Origin: Yoonia sp. F2084L
GTDB lineage: Bacteria > Pseudomonadota > Alphaproteobacteria > Rhodobacterales > Rhodobacteraceae
Length of the DNA stretch: 64,000 bases
Assembly (NCBI RefSeq): GCF_023015625.1
Contig: NZ_JALKAH010000004.1
Coordinates: forward strand, 310,001 to 374,000
Direction: 5' to 3'
In this document: positions 7,570 through 17,135 of the stretch, one piece after another
Position numbering within the stretch: the first letter of the stretch is position 1
Layout of the letters: each line of letters opens with the position of its first letter
Translations under genes and position numbers: made by a program
Notes under the pieces: generated by a model
Seen by the model: only the letters and a program-made list of their open reading frames with translations
The model's database searches: none
What the model was told of the DNA's origin: nothing

Positions 7570-8630
7570 TCCTTGTTCTGAACGCTGGCTCCTCCTCGTT
7601 AAAAATCGAGGTGTTTGATGAGGGCTTAGGCTCAGTCATCTCCGGCCGCGTGACAAACCTTGGCACGGCGGGTGAACTCAAACTGGGTGAGGCCAAAACA
7701 GAGGTCACCACCCATGATCATGCCCACGCTCTGGAACTGATGCTTGCCGCCTTGGCCGAAGCAGGCTACCCGATCACAGCGTTCAGCGCCGCCGCCCACC
7801 GCATCGTGCATGGCGGTGCAGTGATGACCCAACCCGCACGCCTACGCCCGCCGGTGATCGCAACCATTGAAAGCGTTATCCCGCTGGCTCCGCTGCACAA
7901 CCCCAACAACCTGGCAGGCGTTTATGCCTTGCAGAGTATTGCGCCTGATCTGCCACAGTATTGCAGCTTCGGCACCGCCTTTCACGCAACCAATCCTGAG
8001 GTTGCAACGCGCTACGCGATCCCGCAAACACACCATGATGCAGGCATCCGGCGTTATGGTTTCCACGGGCTGTCTTATGCCAACATGGTCGCAGACTTCG
8101 GGGATGCGCTCCCTGAGCATCTGCTTGCCTTCCATCTTGGAAATGGGGCCAGCCTTTGTGCAATCCACAACGGCAAATCCATCGCAACATCCATGGGCTA
8201 CTCGCCCTTATCTGGTCTGACAATGGGCACCCGCTCAGGCGATATCGACGGCGCCGCGGTACTGCGCATGTCAAAGTCACTGGGCGAAGATGAAACAGAC
8301 CGGATGCTCAATAAGAACTCCGGGCTGCAAGCCTTAGCAGGCGACAACAACATGAAGACCCTATTGGAACGCGATGACGACGCGGCCAAGTTCGCGGTTG
8401 AGCATTTCTGCTATTGGGCAGCGCGCAACGCAGGGTCCGCGGTCGTGGCCATGGGGGGCCTTGATGCCGTCGCCTTCACCGGCGGCATTGGCGAGAACGC
8501 GGCCCCCATCCGCGACCGCATCATGGAACTTCTCGCATGCTTTGGTGATGTTCCGGTCCATGTCATCGCGGCCGATGAAGAAAAGCAAATCGCCCGCGAC
8601 GCGCTCACCTTGATTGCCGAGGGTCGCTGA
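7566..8630 (+). CDS. ackA: Acetate kinase
   Basis: AckA transfers the phosphate of acetyl phosphate to ADP. Beside xsc it would let the cell gain ATP directly from taurine carbon and excrete acetate. Diagnostic motifs are present: NAGSSSLKIEVF at the N-terminus, HRIVHGG, RRYGFHGLSY, HLGNGASLCAI, MGYSPLSGLTMGTRSGD and TGGIGENAAPIRDRI. At 354 aa it is shorter than the usual 390-400, though all motifs remain, so it is probably a compact active form. The start overlaps pta by ATGA, indicating coupling. It may alternatively work in reverse to activate acetate. Confidence 0.92.
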   Translation: MILVLNAGSSSLKIEVFDEGLGSVISGRVTNLGTAGELKLGEAKTEVTTHDHAHALELMLAALAEAGYPITAFSAAAHRIVHGGAVMTQPARLRPPVIATIESVIPLAPLHNPNNLAGVYALQSIAPDLPQYCSFGTAFHATNPEVATRYAIPQTHHDAGIRRYGFHGLSYANMVADFGDALPEHLLAFHLGNGASLCAIHNGKSIATSMGYSPLSGLTMGTRSGDIDGAAVLRMSKSLGEDETDRMLNKNSGLQALAGDNNMKTLLERDDDAAKFAVEHFCYWAARNAGSAVVAMGGLDAVAFTGGIGENAAPIRDRIMELLACFGDVPVHVIAADEEKQIARDALTLIAEGR

Positions 8631-9398
8631 GTGTTTGAAAGCCTGCTCATAACTGTCGATCTGACTGGGCAGGAATTTCTGATCCTGACGGTAATCGTAA
8701 TTGTGGCAGGCATCGTGCGCGGCTTTTCTGGGTTCGCTCTGTCGGCCATGATTATGGCAACGGCCATCATCATCCTGCCACCGATCGCGCTGATCCCGAT
8801 GTTATGGTGGCTGGAGCTTAGCGCGTCACTTCTGATGCTCAAAGGCGGCTGGGCCGACGCAGATCGCGGGACGGCAATTGGTCTAGTCATTGGATCGACC
8901 GCAGGCTGGCCCATCGGGCTGTGGCTGACACTGAGCCTGCCGGTTGAAACCTCCAAGCTGCTGGCGCTGGGTGTGATCATCATCCTCGCGATTTCACAAC
9001 TGAGCAAACTGAAACTAACTTTTCTTGCCACAAAATCCGGCCTCTATGGGACTGGTATTGTCGCGGGGATCGTCAGCGGCATTGCCCATGTCGGGGGCAT
9101 GGTCGTGGCCCTGTATGTTCTGGCCAGTGACTCGCCAGCACGCCAGATGCGCGGATCACTGGTATTGTTTCTTTTTCTAGGGTCGCTGACGTCGATGATC
9201 ACATTGCTGATCTTTGGCGTAATGGATTTTTCTGGCATATCGCGCGGGTTGGTCTTTGCCTTGCCAACGCTTTTGGGTGTCTATCTGGGGCAAAAACTGT
9301 TCACGCCGGGCCTTGAAAAATACTACCGCAGCTTTTGTCTGACCCTGCTTTGCGTTTTGGCGTTGGTGAGCATGTTGCGCACGTTGGCCACATCGTGA
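8631..9398 (+). CDS. TauE/SafE family exporter, second copy
   Basis: A second TauE/SafE membrane protein, 255 aa, with the RGFSGFALSAMI family motif near residue 30 and about eight hydrophobic helices. The GTG start follows the ackA stop with no gap. It is clearly diverged from the copy at 5886, so this is not a recent tandem duplication. Sulfite, sulfoacetate or acetate are conceivable substrates given the operon; the family alone does not decide. Its last 4 nt (GTGA) overlap the likely start of the YeiH-type gene. Confidence 0.8.
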   Translation: MFESLLITVDLTGQEFLILTVIVIVAGIVRGFSGFALSAMIMATAIIILPPIALIPMLWWLELSASLLMLKGGWADADRGTAIGLVIGSTAGWPIGLWLTLSLPVETSKLLALGVIIILAISQLSKLKLTFLATKSGLYGTGIVAGIVSGIAHVGGMVVALYVLASDSPARQMRGSLVLFLFLGSLTSMITLLIFGVMDFSGISRGLVFALPTLLGVYLGQKLFTPGLEKYYRSFCLTLLCVLALVSMLRTLATS

Positions 9399-10408
9399 TC
9401 ACTGTAAGCCCTCAAAGCATTATGGATCGTGGCAAGGTTCTGTTCCCCGGCGTTGTCGTCGCTGGCATGACCGCGATCACTGCACAGTGGTTGGCCGAAC
9501 ACTATGCAACGCCCGCAATGCTGCTGGCATTGCTGCTTGGGATCGCGCTGTCGTTTTTGGGTGAAGAAGGCAAAACGGTTGAAGGCATCGGCTTTTCCGC
9601 ACGCACGCTTTTGCGGCTCGGCATCGCCTTTCTTGGCGCACGGATCAGCATGGAGTTGACGGCACAACTTGGCCTACCACTTGTTTTGCTGGTTGCCGGA
9701 GCCGTCGTGCTGACCATTGGCTTTGGTCTGCTCATTGGGCGGTTCTTTGGGTCCAAATGGCGGTTCTCTTTTCTGACGGCTGGATCGGTGGCGATCTGCG
9801 GCGCGTCAGCGGCACTCGCCATTGCGGCTATCCTGCCCAAGGACGAACGCTCCGAACAACGCCTGCTGTTTACAGTTATGGGCGTCACCGTTCTATCGAC
9901 CATCGCGATGATCCTTTATCCGATCATCGTGAATATGCTGGGCTTGTCTGACCTTGCGGCAGGTGTGTTCTTGGGCGGCACCATCCATGACGTCGCTCAG
10001 GTGGTTGGCGCAGGCTTCTCCGTGTCCGAAAGCGTCGGTGACACCGCGACATTGGTAAAGCTGATCCGCGTGTCCATGCTGGCCCCGGTTGTTATCATTG
10101 CCGCGATCATCATTCGGTCTTTCGCCACACCAGATGAGGGCGGCGAGCGTCCACCTATCATCCCGCTATTCGTGGTCGGCTTTCTTGTTCTCGCAACGCT
10201 GAACTCATTCGGTATGATCCCACCTGCTTTGGCGGATCTGCTCTCCGAGACCTCGCGTTGGCTCCTGCTGACTGCAATCGCGGCTGTGGGCATGAAAACT
10301 AACCTAAAAAAGGTTCTGGCAGTAGGTGGATCGGCCATCGCCCTGATCATCGTCCAGACCATTTTCATTGCAACCATCATCCTATCCGGGGTTTACTTCC
10401 TCACCTGA
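9395..10408 (+). CDS. YeiH/UPF0324 family putative sulfate exporter
   Basis: A roughly 337-aa polytopic membrane protein of the YeiH/UPF0324 (PF03601) family, often annotated as a putative sulfate exporter and recurrent in sulfonate-degradation clusters. Motifs include AEHYATPAMLLALLLGIALS, a helix-rich core with GSVAICGASAALAIAAILP, and GGTIHDVAQVVGAG. The GTG at 9395 is chosen because it overlaps the previous stop as GTGA, a coupling arrangement; ATG 9422 (MDRGKVLFPG) is the alternative and neither has a clear SD. It is the third exporter in the unit and may remove sulfate made by SoeABC or sulfite. Confidence 0.78.
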   Translation: MITVSPQSIMDRGKVLFPGVVVAGMTAITAQWLAEHYATPAMLLALLLGIALSFLGEEGKTVEGIGFSARTLLRLGIAFLGARISMELTAQLGLPLVLLVAGAVVLTIGFGLLIGRFFGSKWRFSFLTAGSVAICGASAALAIAAILPKDERSEQRLLFTVMGVTVLSTIAMILYPIIVNMLGLSDLAAGVFLGGTIHDVAQVVGAGFSVSESVGDTATLVKLIRVSMLAPVVIIAAIIIRSFATPDEGGERPPIIPLFVVGFLVLATLNSFGMIPPALADLLSETSRWLLLTAIAAVGMKTNLKKVLAVGGSAIALIIVQTIFIATIILSGVYFLT

Positions 10409-10431
10409 TAGCCGCCCGAAAGGTACGCCAT

Positions 10432-13260
10432 ATGTCACTTGATCAACCACAGCTGGATACATCGCCTCAAGTCTCAGACGAAGTGCGCAAAACGACCTGT
10501 TACATGTGTGCCTGCCGCTGCGGGATCAACGTGCATATGAAGGACGGCAAGGTCGCGTATATCGAAGGCAACAAGGATCATCCAGTGAACCAAGGTGTGC
10601 TTTGTGCCAAAGGTAGCGCTGGCATCATGCAGCACAATGCGCCTTCGCGGCTGCGGGCGCCGCTTAAGCGGGTCGGTCCACGTGGATCAGGCGAGTTTGA
10701 AGAAATCACGTGGGAAGAAGCGTTGACCATGGCGACAGGCTTGCTTGCGCCAATCCGGGAAAAGCACCCTGAAAAACTGGCGTTTTTTACAGGACGCGAT
10801 CAATCGCAGTCTTTCACCGGTTTCTGGGCGCAAGGGTTCGGCACACCAAACTTTGCCGCCCACGGGGGCTTTTGTTCCGTGAACATGGCCGCTGCGGGTA
10901 TCTACACGATGGGTGGCGCCTTTTGGGAATTCGGCCAGCCTGATTGGGACCGCACCAAGCTTTTCATGCTCTTCGGCGTGGCCGAAGACCACGACAGCAA
11001 CCCGATTAAGATGGGCATCGGCAAGATCAAAGCACGCGGCGCGCGCATGGTCGGCGTGAACCCGATCCGTACCGGATATAATGCCGTCGCTGATGACTGG
11101 GTCGGCATAACGCCCGGCACCGACGGTCTGTTCATCCTCGCGATGGTGCACTGCCTGATGAAGGCCGGCAAGGTTGATCTGGACTATCTGGCGCGCTTCA
11201 CCAACGCCTCGGTTCTGATCAACGAAGACCCCAAGTCCGAACAGTTCGGCCTGTTTCTGCGCGACGACGACGGCCAACCGCAGGTCATCGACAGGAACAC
11301 AGGTCAGCTTGCCCCATGGAACGGCCAAGGCGTTGAACCCGATCTGGCAGCGACCTACCGCGCCAAAGGCATCACCCACCGCCCTGTCTTTCACCAAATG
11401 GCAGACCGCTATCTGTCAGACGAATACGCACCCGAAGCCGTAGCCGACCGCTGCGGCATCCCTGCCCAGCGCATTCGCGCATTGGCCGCTGATCTGGCGC
11501 GTGTCGCATTCGACGAAGCCATCGAACTGGACCGCCCCTGGACCGACTTCCGTGGTAAGAAACACGAAAAAATGGTCGGGCGTCCGGTCAGCTTTCACGC
11601 TATGCGCGGCATCTCGGCCCATTCCAACGGCTTCCAGACCTGCCGGGCACTGCACACGTTGCAAATCATCCTCGGCTCGGTCGAAGTGCCCGGCGGTATG
11701 CGCTTCAAACCACCCTACCCCAAGCCTGCAACGGCGCACCCCAAGCCGCACGGCAAAGTCACACCCGGTGCTGCCCTCGACGGCCCGCATCTAGGCTACA
11801 CGCATGGGCCCGAAGACCTGTTGCTCGACGAAGAGGGCAACCCCACCCGCATCGACAAAGCGTACTCGTGGGAAAACCCAATGTCAGCCCACGGGCTGAT
11901 GCATATGGTGATCTCAAACGCGCATGCAGGCGTGCCCTACAAGATCGACACGCTGTTTATGTATATGGCGAATATGTCGTGGAACTCGTCCATGAACGTG
12001 GGCGGCGTGCATAAGATGCTGACGGATAAGGATGAAGACGGGAACTATGTCATCCCCAACATCATCTATTCCGATGCCTATTCGTCGGAAATGGTGGCTT
12101 ACGCCGATCTGATCCTGCCCGACACGACCTATCTGGAACGGCACGACTGTATCTCGCTGCTCGACCGCCCCATCTGCGAAGCGGACGCGGTGGCCGATGC
12201 GATCCGCTGGCCGGTTGTGGAACCTGATCGTGATGTGCGCGGCTTCCAATCGGTGCTGTGCGATCTTGGCGCGCGCCTTGGCATGCCCGGTTTCGTCAAC
12301 GAAGACGGCAGCCAGAAATACCAGGATTACGCCGACTACATCACCAACCACATCCGCCGCCCCGGTGTGGGTCCGTTGGCCGGGTTCCGCAAAGGCGAGG
12401 ACGGCCCCCAAGGCGGACGCGGCGACGTGAATCCGAACCAAATCCAAGACTACATCGACAATGGTGGTTTCTGGATCGAACACGTCCCCGAAAACGCAGC
12501 CTTCTACAAACCATTCAGCATGGATTACCAAAACTGGGCGGTGAAGATGGGTTTCTACGATGTAGTCCAACCCTATATCTTTCAGCTCTATGTCGAACCA
12601 CTACGCAAATTCCAGGCGGCCGCCGAAGGTATCGGTGAACGCCAACCGCCCGAACACCTGCGCGAGCGGCTGAAGCTGACAATGGACCCGCTGCCGATCT
12701 GGTACGGCGCGCTAGAGGATGACGGCGTTGATCTGGATGAATACCCCGTCCACGCGCTGACCCAGCGCCCGATGGCGATGTATCACTCTTGGGGCACGCA
12801 AAACGTATGGCTGCGACAAATCCACGGTCACAACCCCCTGTATGTGCCCACCAAGATCTGGGAAGAGAAGGGGTTTCAGGATGGGGATTGGGCCAAGGTC
12901 AGCTCGACCCACGGTTCAATCGTCGTGCCGGTCGCGCACCAAGCCTCGCTGAACGCCAACACAGTCTGGACATGGAACGCCATCGGCAAGCGCAAAGGCG
13001 CATGGGCGCTGGACGAAGGCGCGTCCGAGGCCACGAAAGGCTTCCTGCTCAACCACCTGATCCATGAATTGCTGCCGCCTAAAGGGGACGGATTACGTTG
13101 GGCAAACTCCGATCCGGTCACCGGTCAAGCGGCTTGGTTCGATCTGCGGGTGAAGATTGAAAAATCCGACGTGCCGAACGAGGCCCAACCCGCAATGCCA
13201 GCAATCAAGTCACCTGTCGGAAAAGGCCCGAATGAGTTGGAATGGAAGGTAGGCAAATGA
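10432..13260 (+). CDS. soeA: Sulfite dehydrogenase molybdopterin subunit SoeA
   Basis: SoeA is the catalytic bis-MGD molybdenum subunit of the membrane-bound, cytoplasm-facing sulfite:quinone oxidoreductase, oxidising sulfite to sulfate. The 942-aa protein belongs to the DMSO-reductase superfamily; its N-terminus has a [4Fe-4S] motif CX2CX3CX27C starting CYMCACRC. There is no twin-arginine signal peptide, which fits SoeA rather than periplasmic DmsA or PhsA. A GAAAGG ribosome site precedes the ATG. It is followed, with ATGA overlaps, by a tiny membrane protein and soeB. Being inside the taurine operon points to sulfite as substrate; polysulfide or thiosulfate reductase relatives are the alternatives. 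Confidence 0.88.
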   Translation: MSLDQPQLDTSPQVSDEVRKTTCYMCACRCGINVHMKDGKVAYIEGNKDHPVNQGVLCAKGSAGIMQHNAPSRLRAPLKRVGPRGSGEFEEITWEEALTMATGLLAPIREKHPEKLAFFTGRDQSQSFTGFWAQGFGTPNFAAHGGFCSVNMAAAGIYTMGGAFWEFGQPDWDRTKLFMLFGVAEDHDSNPIKMGIGKIKARGARMVGVNPIRTGYNAVADDWVGITPGTDGLFILAMVHCLMKAGKVDLDYLARFTNASVLINEDPKSEQFGLFLRDDDGQPQVIDRNTGQLAPWNGQGVEPDLAATYRAKGITHRPVFHQMADRYLSDEYAPEAVADRCGIPAQRIRALAADLARVAFDEAIELDRPWTDFRGKKHEKMVGRPVSFHAMRGISAHSNGFQTCRALHTLQIILGSVEVPGGMRFKPPYPKPATAHPKPHGKVTPGAALDGPHLGYTHGPEDLLLDEEGNPTRIDKAYSWENPMSAHGLMHMVISNAHAGVPYKIDTLFMYMANMSWNSSMNVGGVHKMLTDKDEDGNYVIPNIIYSDAYSSEMVAYADLILPDTTYLERHDCISLLDRPICEADAVADAIRWPVVEPDRDVRGFQSVLCDLGARLGMPGFVNEDGSQKYQDYADYITNHIRRPGVGPLAGFRKGEDGPQGGRGDVNPNQIQDYIDNGGFWIEHVPENAAFYKPFSMDYQNWAVKMGFYDVVQPYIFQLYVEPLRKFQAAAEGIGERQPPEHLRERLKLTMDPLPIWYGALEDDGVDLDEYPVHALTQRPMAMYHSWGTQNVWLRQIHGHNPLYVPTKIWEEKGFQDGDWAKVSSTHGSIVVPVAHQASLNANTVWTWNAIGKRKGAWALDEGASEATKGFLLNHLIHELLPPKGDGLRWANSDPVTGQAAWFDLRVKIEKSDVPNEAQPAMPAIKSPVGKGPNELEWKVGK

Positions 13261-13406
13261 CCAATCGCCAAGTCCTGATGCTGATTGCCGCATTCGTCAC
13301 GCTCATTTTGGGGAGTTTCATTTGGTTCATCGCCACATGGGACGCCGCCAAAGAACAACCTATTGGCATGCAAATGCCAACATACATCGAAGGGGCCACA
13401 GTATGA
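13257..13406 (+). CDS. 49-aa single-pass membrane protein nested between soeA and soeB
   Basis: This small gene is coupled on both sides: its ATG overlaps the soeA stop (ATGA at 13257) and its TGA overlaps the soeB ATG (ATGA at 13403). The product starts MTNRQVLMLIAAFVTLILGS and carries one transmembrane helix (about residues 5-27, ending GSFIWFIATW), then a short hydrophilic tail to PTYIEGATV. Both overlaps and the absence of any other use for the 142 nt argue strongly that it is translated. I do not know a named family for it. A small accessory or assembly subunit of the SoeABC complex is the natural inference; a translational bridge is the minimal alternative. Confidence 0.72.
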   Translation: MTNRQVLMLIAAFVTLILGSFIWFIATWDAAKEQPIGMQMPTYIEGATV

Positions 13407-14164
13407 CCCAACTCCCTCCACCCTCCGCCAAAAAGCTGGGACTGGTTATTGACCTTGATACATGCGTCGGCTGTCACGCCTGTGTGGTGTCCTGCAAAGG
13501 CTGGAACACCGAAAACTACGGCGCACCTTTGTCGGATCAGGACGCATACGGCGCCAACCCATCAGGCACATTCCTGAACCGGGTGCATTCCTACGAGGTG
13601 CAGCCAGACCAAGGCGAAGCCCAACTCATCCATTTCCCCAAATCCTGTTTGCACTGCGAAGACGCGCCTTGTGTGACCGTCTGCCCGACAGGCGCCAGCT
13701 ACAAGCGGGCGGAAGATGGGATCGTCTTGGTCAACGAAAGCGACTGCATCGGTTGCGGCCTTTGCGCCTGGGCCTGCCCCTACGGCGCGCGCGAATTGGA
13801 CGCCAAAGAAGGGGTGATGAAGAAGTGCACCCTTTGCGTGGACCGCATCTATAACGAAAACCTGCCCGAAGAAGACCGCCAGCCTGCTTGTGTGCGGACC
13901 TGCCCCGCAGGTGCACGGCACTTTGGTGATCTGGGGGACGAAAACAGTGACGTGTCCAAACTGGTCGCCGAACGTGGTGGGTTTGATCTGATGCCGGAAC
14001 AAGGCACCAAGCCGGTCAACAAATACCTGCCACCGCGCCCCAAGGACGAGATGCCCGAATTCGACATCCTCGCACCCTACCTTGAGCCGATTGCCAGCGA
14101 CGGTAAAGGCTTCGTCGGCTGGCTCGACAAGGCGCTGTCATCTCTGCCCGGAGGAGCCAAATAA
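13403..14164 (+). CDS. soeB: Sulfite dehydrogenase iron-sulfur subunit SoeB
   Basis: SoeB, 253 aa, is a DmsB/PhsB-like ferredoxin subunit that passes electrons from SoeA to the membrane anchor. Four cysteine clusters are visible: CVGCHACVVSCKGWN, CLHCEDAPCVTVCPTG, CIGCGLCAWACPYGAREL and CTLCVDRI with CVRTCPAGA, as expected for four [4Fe-4S] centres. The start MTQLPPPSAKKLG at 13403 overlaps the stop of the 49-aa protein. The frame is open upstream of that ATG, but there it would run over the small gene. The stop overlaps the soeC start (TAATG). Confidence 0.9.
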   Translation: MTQLPPPSAKKLGLVIDLDTCVGCHACVVSCKGWNTENYGAPLSDQDAYGANPSGTFLNRVHSYEVQPDQGEAQLIHFPKSCLHCEDAPCVTVCPTGASYKRAEDGIVLVNESDCIGCGLCAWACPYGARELDAKEGVMKKCTLCVDRIYNENLPEEDRQPACVRTCPAGARHFGDLGDENSDVSKLVAERGGFDLMPEQGTKPVNKYLPPRPKDEMPEFDILAPYLEPIASDGKGFVGWLDKALSSLPGGAK

Positions 14165-15036
14165 TGCATCCCGCAGCTTCCGTTATTCTTTTCAACACGT
14201 TCTCCGGCCTCGGCTTTGGTCTGTTGTTCTGGCTGGGCATGGGCGCGCTGGTGCCGACAGGCACAAGCGCATTCATCTGGTTCGCCATTGCCTATGTCTT
14301 GGCGGTTGGCGGCCTGATCGCCTCTACTTTCCATCTCGGCCACCCCGAACGCGCGATCAAAGCCTTTAGCCAATGGAAAACCAGTTGGCTCAGCCGCGAA
14401 GGTATCTGCGCCGTTTTTGCATTGGTCATGATGGCAGTTTACGGCGCTGGATTGGTGTTTGCCGGAACACAGCTTGCACTGCTTGGCATCATCGGTGGCA
14501 TTGCATCCCTTGGCGTCGTTTTCACGACCTCCATGATCTATGCTCAGATGAAGACCGTACCCCGTTGGCGACATTGGACCACACCAGCGATGTATCTGCT
14601 CTTGTCCATTGGCGGCGGCGCATTGTTGTCCGGCCAGGTCAGGATCGCTGCAGTCTTGTTTATTGCCAGCGGTATCTTGCAAATCTTCGCTTGGGCCTCG
14701 GGCGATACACGTTTCAAATCCTCTGGCACCAATATGGAAACCGCCACCGGCCTTGGTCACATCGGCAAAGTCCGCGCGTTCGAACCACCTCATACCGGTA
14801 CGAACTACCTGATGCGCGAATTCATCCATCAGGTCGGGCGTAAACATGCGGATCAGTTACGGATCATTACAATCGGTCTGGCATTTGTCCTGCCCGTCGT
14901 GCTGCTGCTCTTGCCGTTCAGTCACACTTTGGCGGCGCTGGCAGTACTGAGCCACATCGCAGGGGTGCTAACTTTGCGCTGGCTCTTCTTCGCGCAGGCA
15001 GAACATGTGGTCGGTCTTTACTACGGCAAGCGCTGA
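14164..15036 (+). CDS. soeC: Sulfite dehydrogenase membrane anchor SoeC
   Basis: SoeC is a DmsC-type quinone-binding anchor of 290 aa with about eight predicted membrane helices. ASTFHLGHPERAIKAF in an early loop and EHVVGLYYGKR at the C-terminus are typical of DmsC/SoeC proteins. It would feed electrons from sulfite into the quinone pool. The ATG shares one base with the soeB stop (TAATG). It is the last gene of the sulfonate unit, 6 nt before a strong hairpin. Confidence 0.88.
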   Translation: MHPAASVILFNTFSGLGFGLLFWLGMGALVPTGTSAFIWFAIAYVLAVGGLIASTFHLGHPERAIKAFSQWKTSWLSREGICAVFALVMMAVYGAGLVFAGTQLALLGIIGGIASLGVVFTTSMIYAQMKTVPRWRHWTTPAMYLLLSIGGGALLSGQVRIAAVLFIASGILQIFAWASGDTRFKSSGTNMETATGLGHIGKVRAFEPPHTGTNYLMREFIHQVGRKHADQLRIITIGLAFVLPVVLLLLPFSHTLAALAVLSHIAGVLTLRWLFFAQAEHVVGLYYGKR

Positions 15037-15042
15037 ACGAAC

Positions 15043-15068
15043 AAAGGCCCGCAATTTTGCGGGCCTTT
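15043..15068. terminator. Bidirectional terminator between soeC and the ABC ATPase gene
   Basis: AAAGGCCCGC and GCGGGCCTTT form a 10-bp stem around AATTTT. The A/T flanks let it serve both the rightward soe operon and the leftward ugpC-like gene ending at 15090. Confidence 0.85.
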
Positions 15069-15089
15069 CATTTATCAATCAAACTTAAC

Positions 15090-16151
<1,062 letters not shown>

Positions 16152-16154
16152 GGC

Positions 16155-16958
16155 TTAAATCCCCGTTGTTTCTTTTGTTTGGTAGTCCGGAAAGCTCCAG
16201 TTTTGGGCATCCCGCGTAATCTTATGCGCCGTCTCTTTCAGGATCGGCACAAACGCCTCTAATCCAGCAAGGTTCGTGCGGCGCGTCGTGCTGGTTACAG
16301 ACAAAGCACCCAGCACCCGACCTGTTTCGGTGAGAATCGGCATGGCGACACAAATAATGCCAGGTTCATGTTCTTCACGATCAAACCCGTATCCGTTCTG
16401 GCGAATGTCCGCCAACTCGGCGCGCAACGCGTCTGCACAATCCAGCGTGTGTTCTGTAAAGACGTGAAAGGACTGTTGTTCGATAACAGCGTCTGCGCTG
16501 GCTTCATCGAGAAAGGCCAGCATCACCTTACCAACGCCCGTGCAGTACGCAGGCCCAACTTTGCCGGCTTGGCTATACATCACAACCGGGTGCCCGGAAT
16601 TGCGTTTGTCGATGTAAAGGACCTGCGCATTATCCAATTGGGCCAAGTGGACTGTCTCGCCCACAGCCGCACTGAGCGCGTCGATGTGTGGGCGGGCCAC
16701 AGGGGCCAATGTGGATTGCTCCCAAGCTGCATGTGCCAGCCGCACCAAACGCACGCCGGGACTATATGTCTGGCGGTCCGGGTCATAGGCCAGCATTTGC
16801 TGGTTGGTCAGCGTCTGGACGAACCGGTAAAGGGTGGGCTTGGGGAATGAGGACTCTGACAGCAACTCACTGAACCTCACAGGTCGCCCAAAAGCTGCCA
16901 CCTGATCAAGCACTTCAAGTGCCTTTCCGACTGTGCCGTCACCGGTCACGCGTCCCAT
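16155..16958 (-). CDS. IclR-family regulator of the galactoside locus
   Basis: A 267-aa IclR-type protein: an N-terminal winged helix (VGKALEVLDQVAAF through KPTLYRFVQTL) and a C-terminal effector domain with VGKVMLAFLDE and ALSVTSTTRR. ATG 16958 (MGRVTGDG) is preferred over the TTG just upstream, with GGGAGG close before it. It is co-transcribed with the ABC ATPase and faces the sugar transport and hydrolase operon, so galactoside-responsive control of both directions is the likely role. A perfect inverted repeat at 17071-17099 in the divergent region is a candidate operator. The effector is not evident from sequence. Confidence 0.88.
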   Translation of the reverse strand: MGRVTGDGTVGKALEVLDQVAAFGRPVRFSELLSESSFPKPTLYRFVQTLTNQQMLAYDPDRQTYSPGVRLVRLAHAAWEQSTLAPVARPHIDALSAAVGETVHLAQLDNAQVLYIDKRNSGHPVVMYSQAGKVGPAYCTGVGKVMLAFLDEASADAVIEQQSFHVFTEHTLDCADALRAELADIRQNGYGFDREEHEPGIICVAMPILTETGRVLGALSVTSTTRRTNLAGLEAFVPILKETAHKITRDAQNWSFPDYQTKETTGI

Positions 16959-17070
16959 CAATCCTCCCTCATCTCAATCGCGCTTTTGACACCGGTCTCC
17001 TCACCGGTGCAGCTTTGAGATGTTGACAAGGCTAGCCGAGTCGCGGTTTAGTATCAACATCCAAAACTAA

Positions 17071-17099
17071 GTTTCAAATAATGAGACAATTATTGAAAC
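17071..17099. promoter_or_regulatory. Candidate IclR operator
   Basis: GTTTCAA (17071-17077) and TTGAAAC (17093-17099) are perfect inverted arms, with an AT-rich, partly symmetric 15-nt centre. The site lies about 36 nt before the binding-protein ATG and 110 nt from the IclR gene, in their shared control region. IclR proteins bind such palindromes; assignment to this regulator rests on position. Confidence 0.55.
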
Positions 17100-17135
17100 G
17101 GCGTTTTATACGAGGAAGCATACTGGGAGGAAACC

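Noticed and set aside
10687-12570. Long antisense open frames inside soeA
   Set aside because: High-GC codon bias leaves the opposite strand open; no SD, no recognisable domains, wholly inside a clear coding gene.
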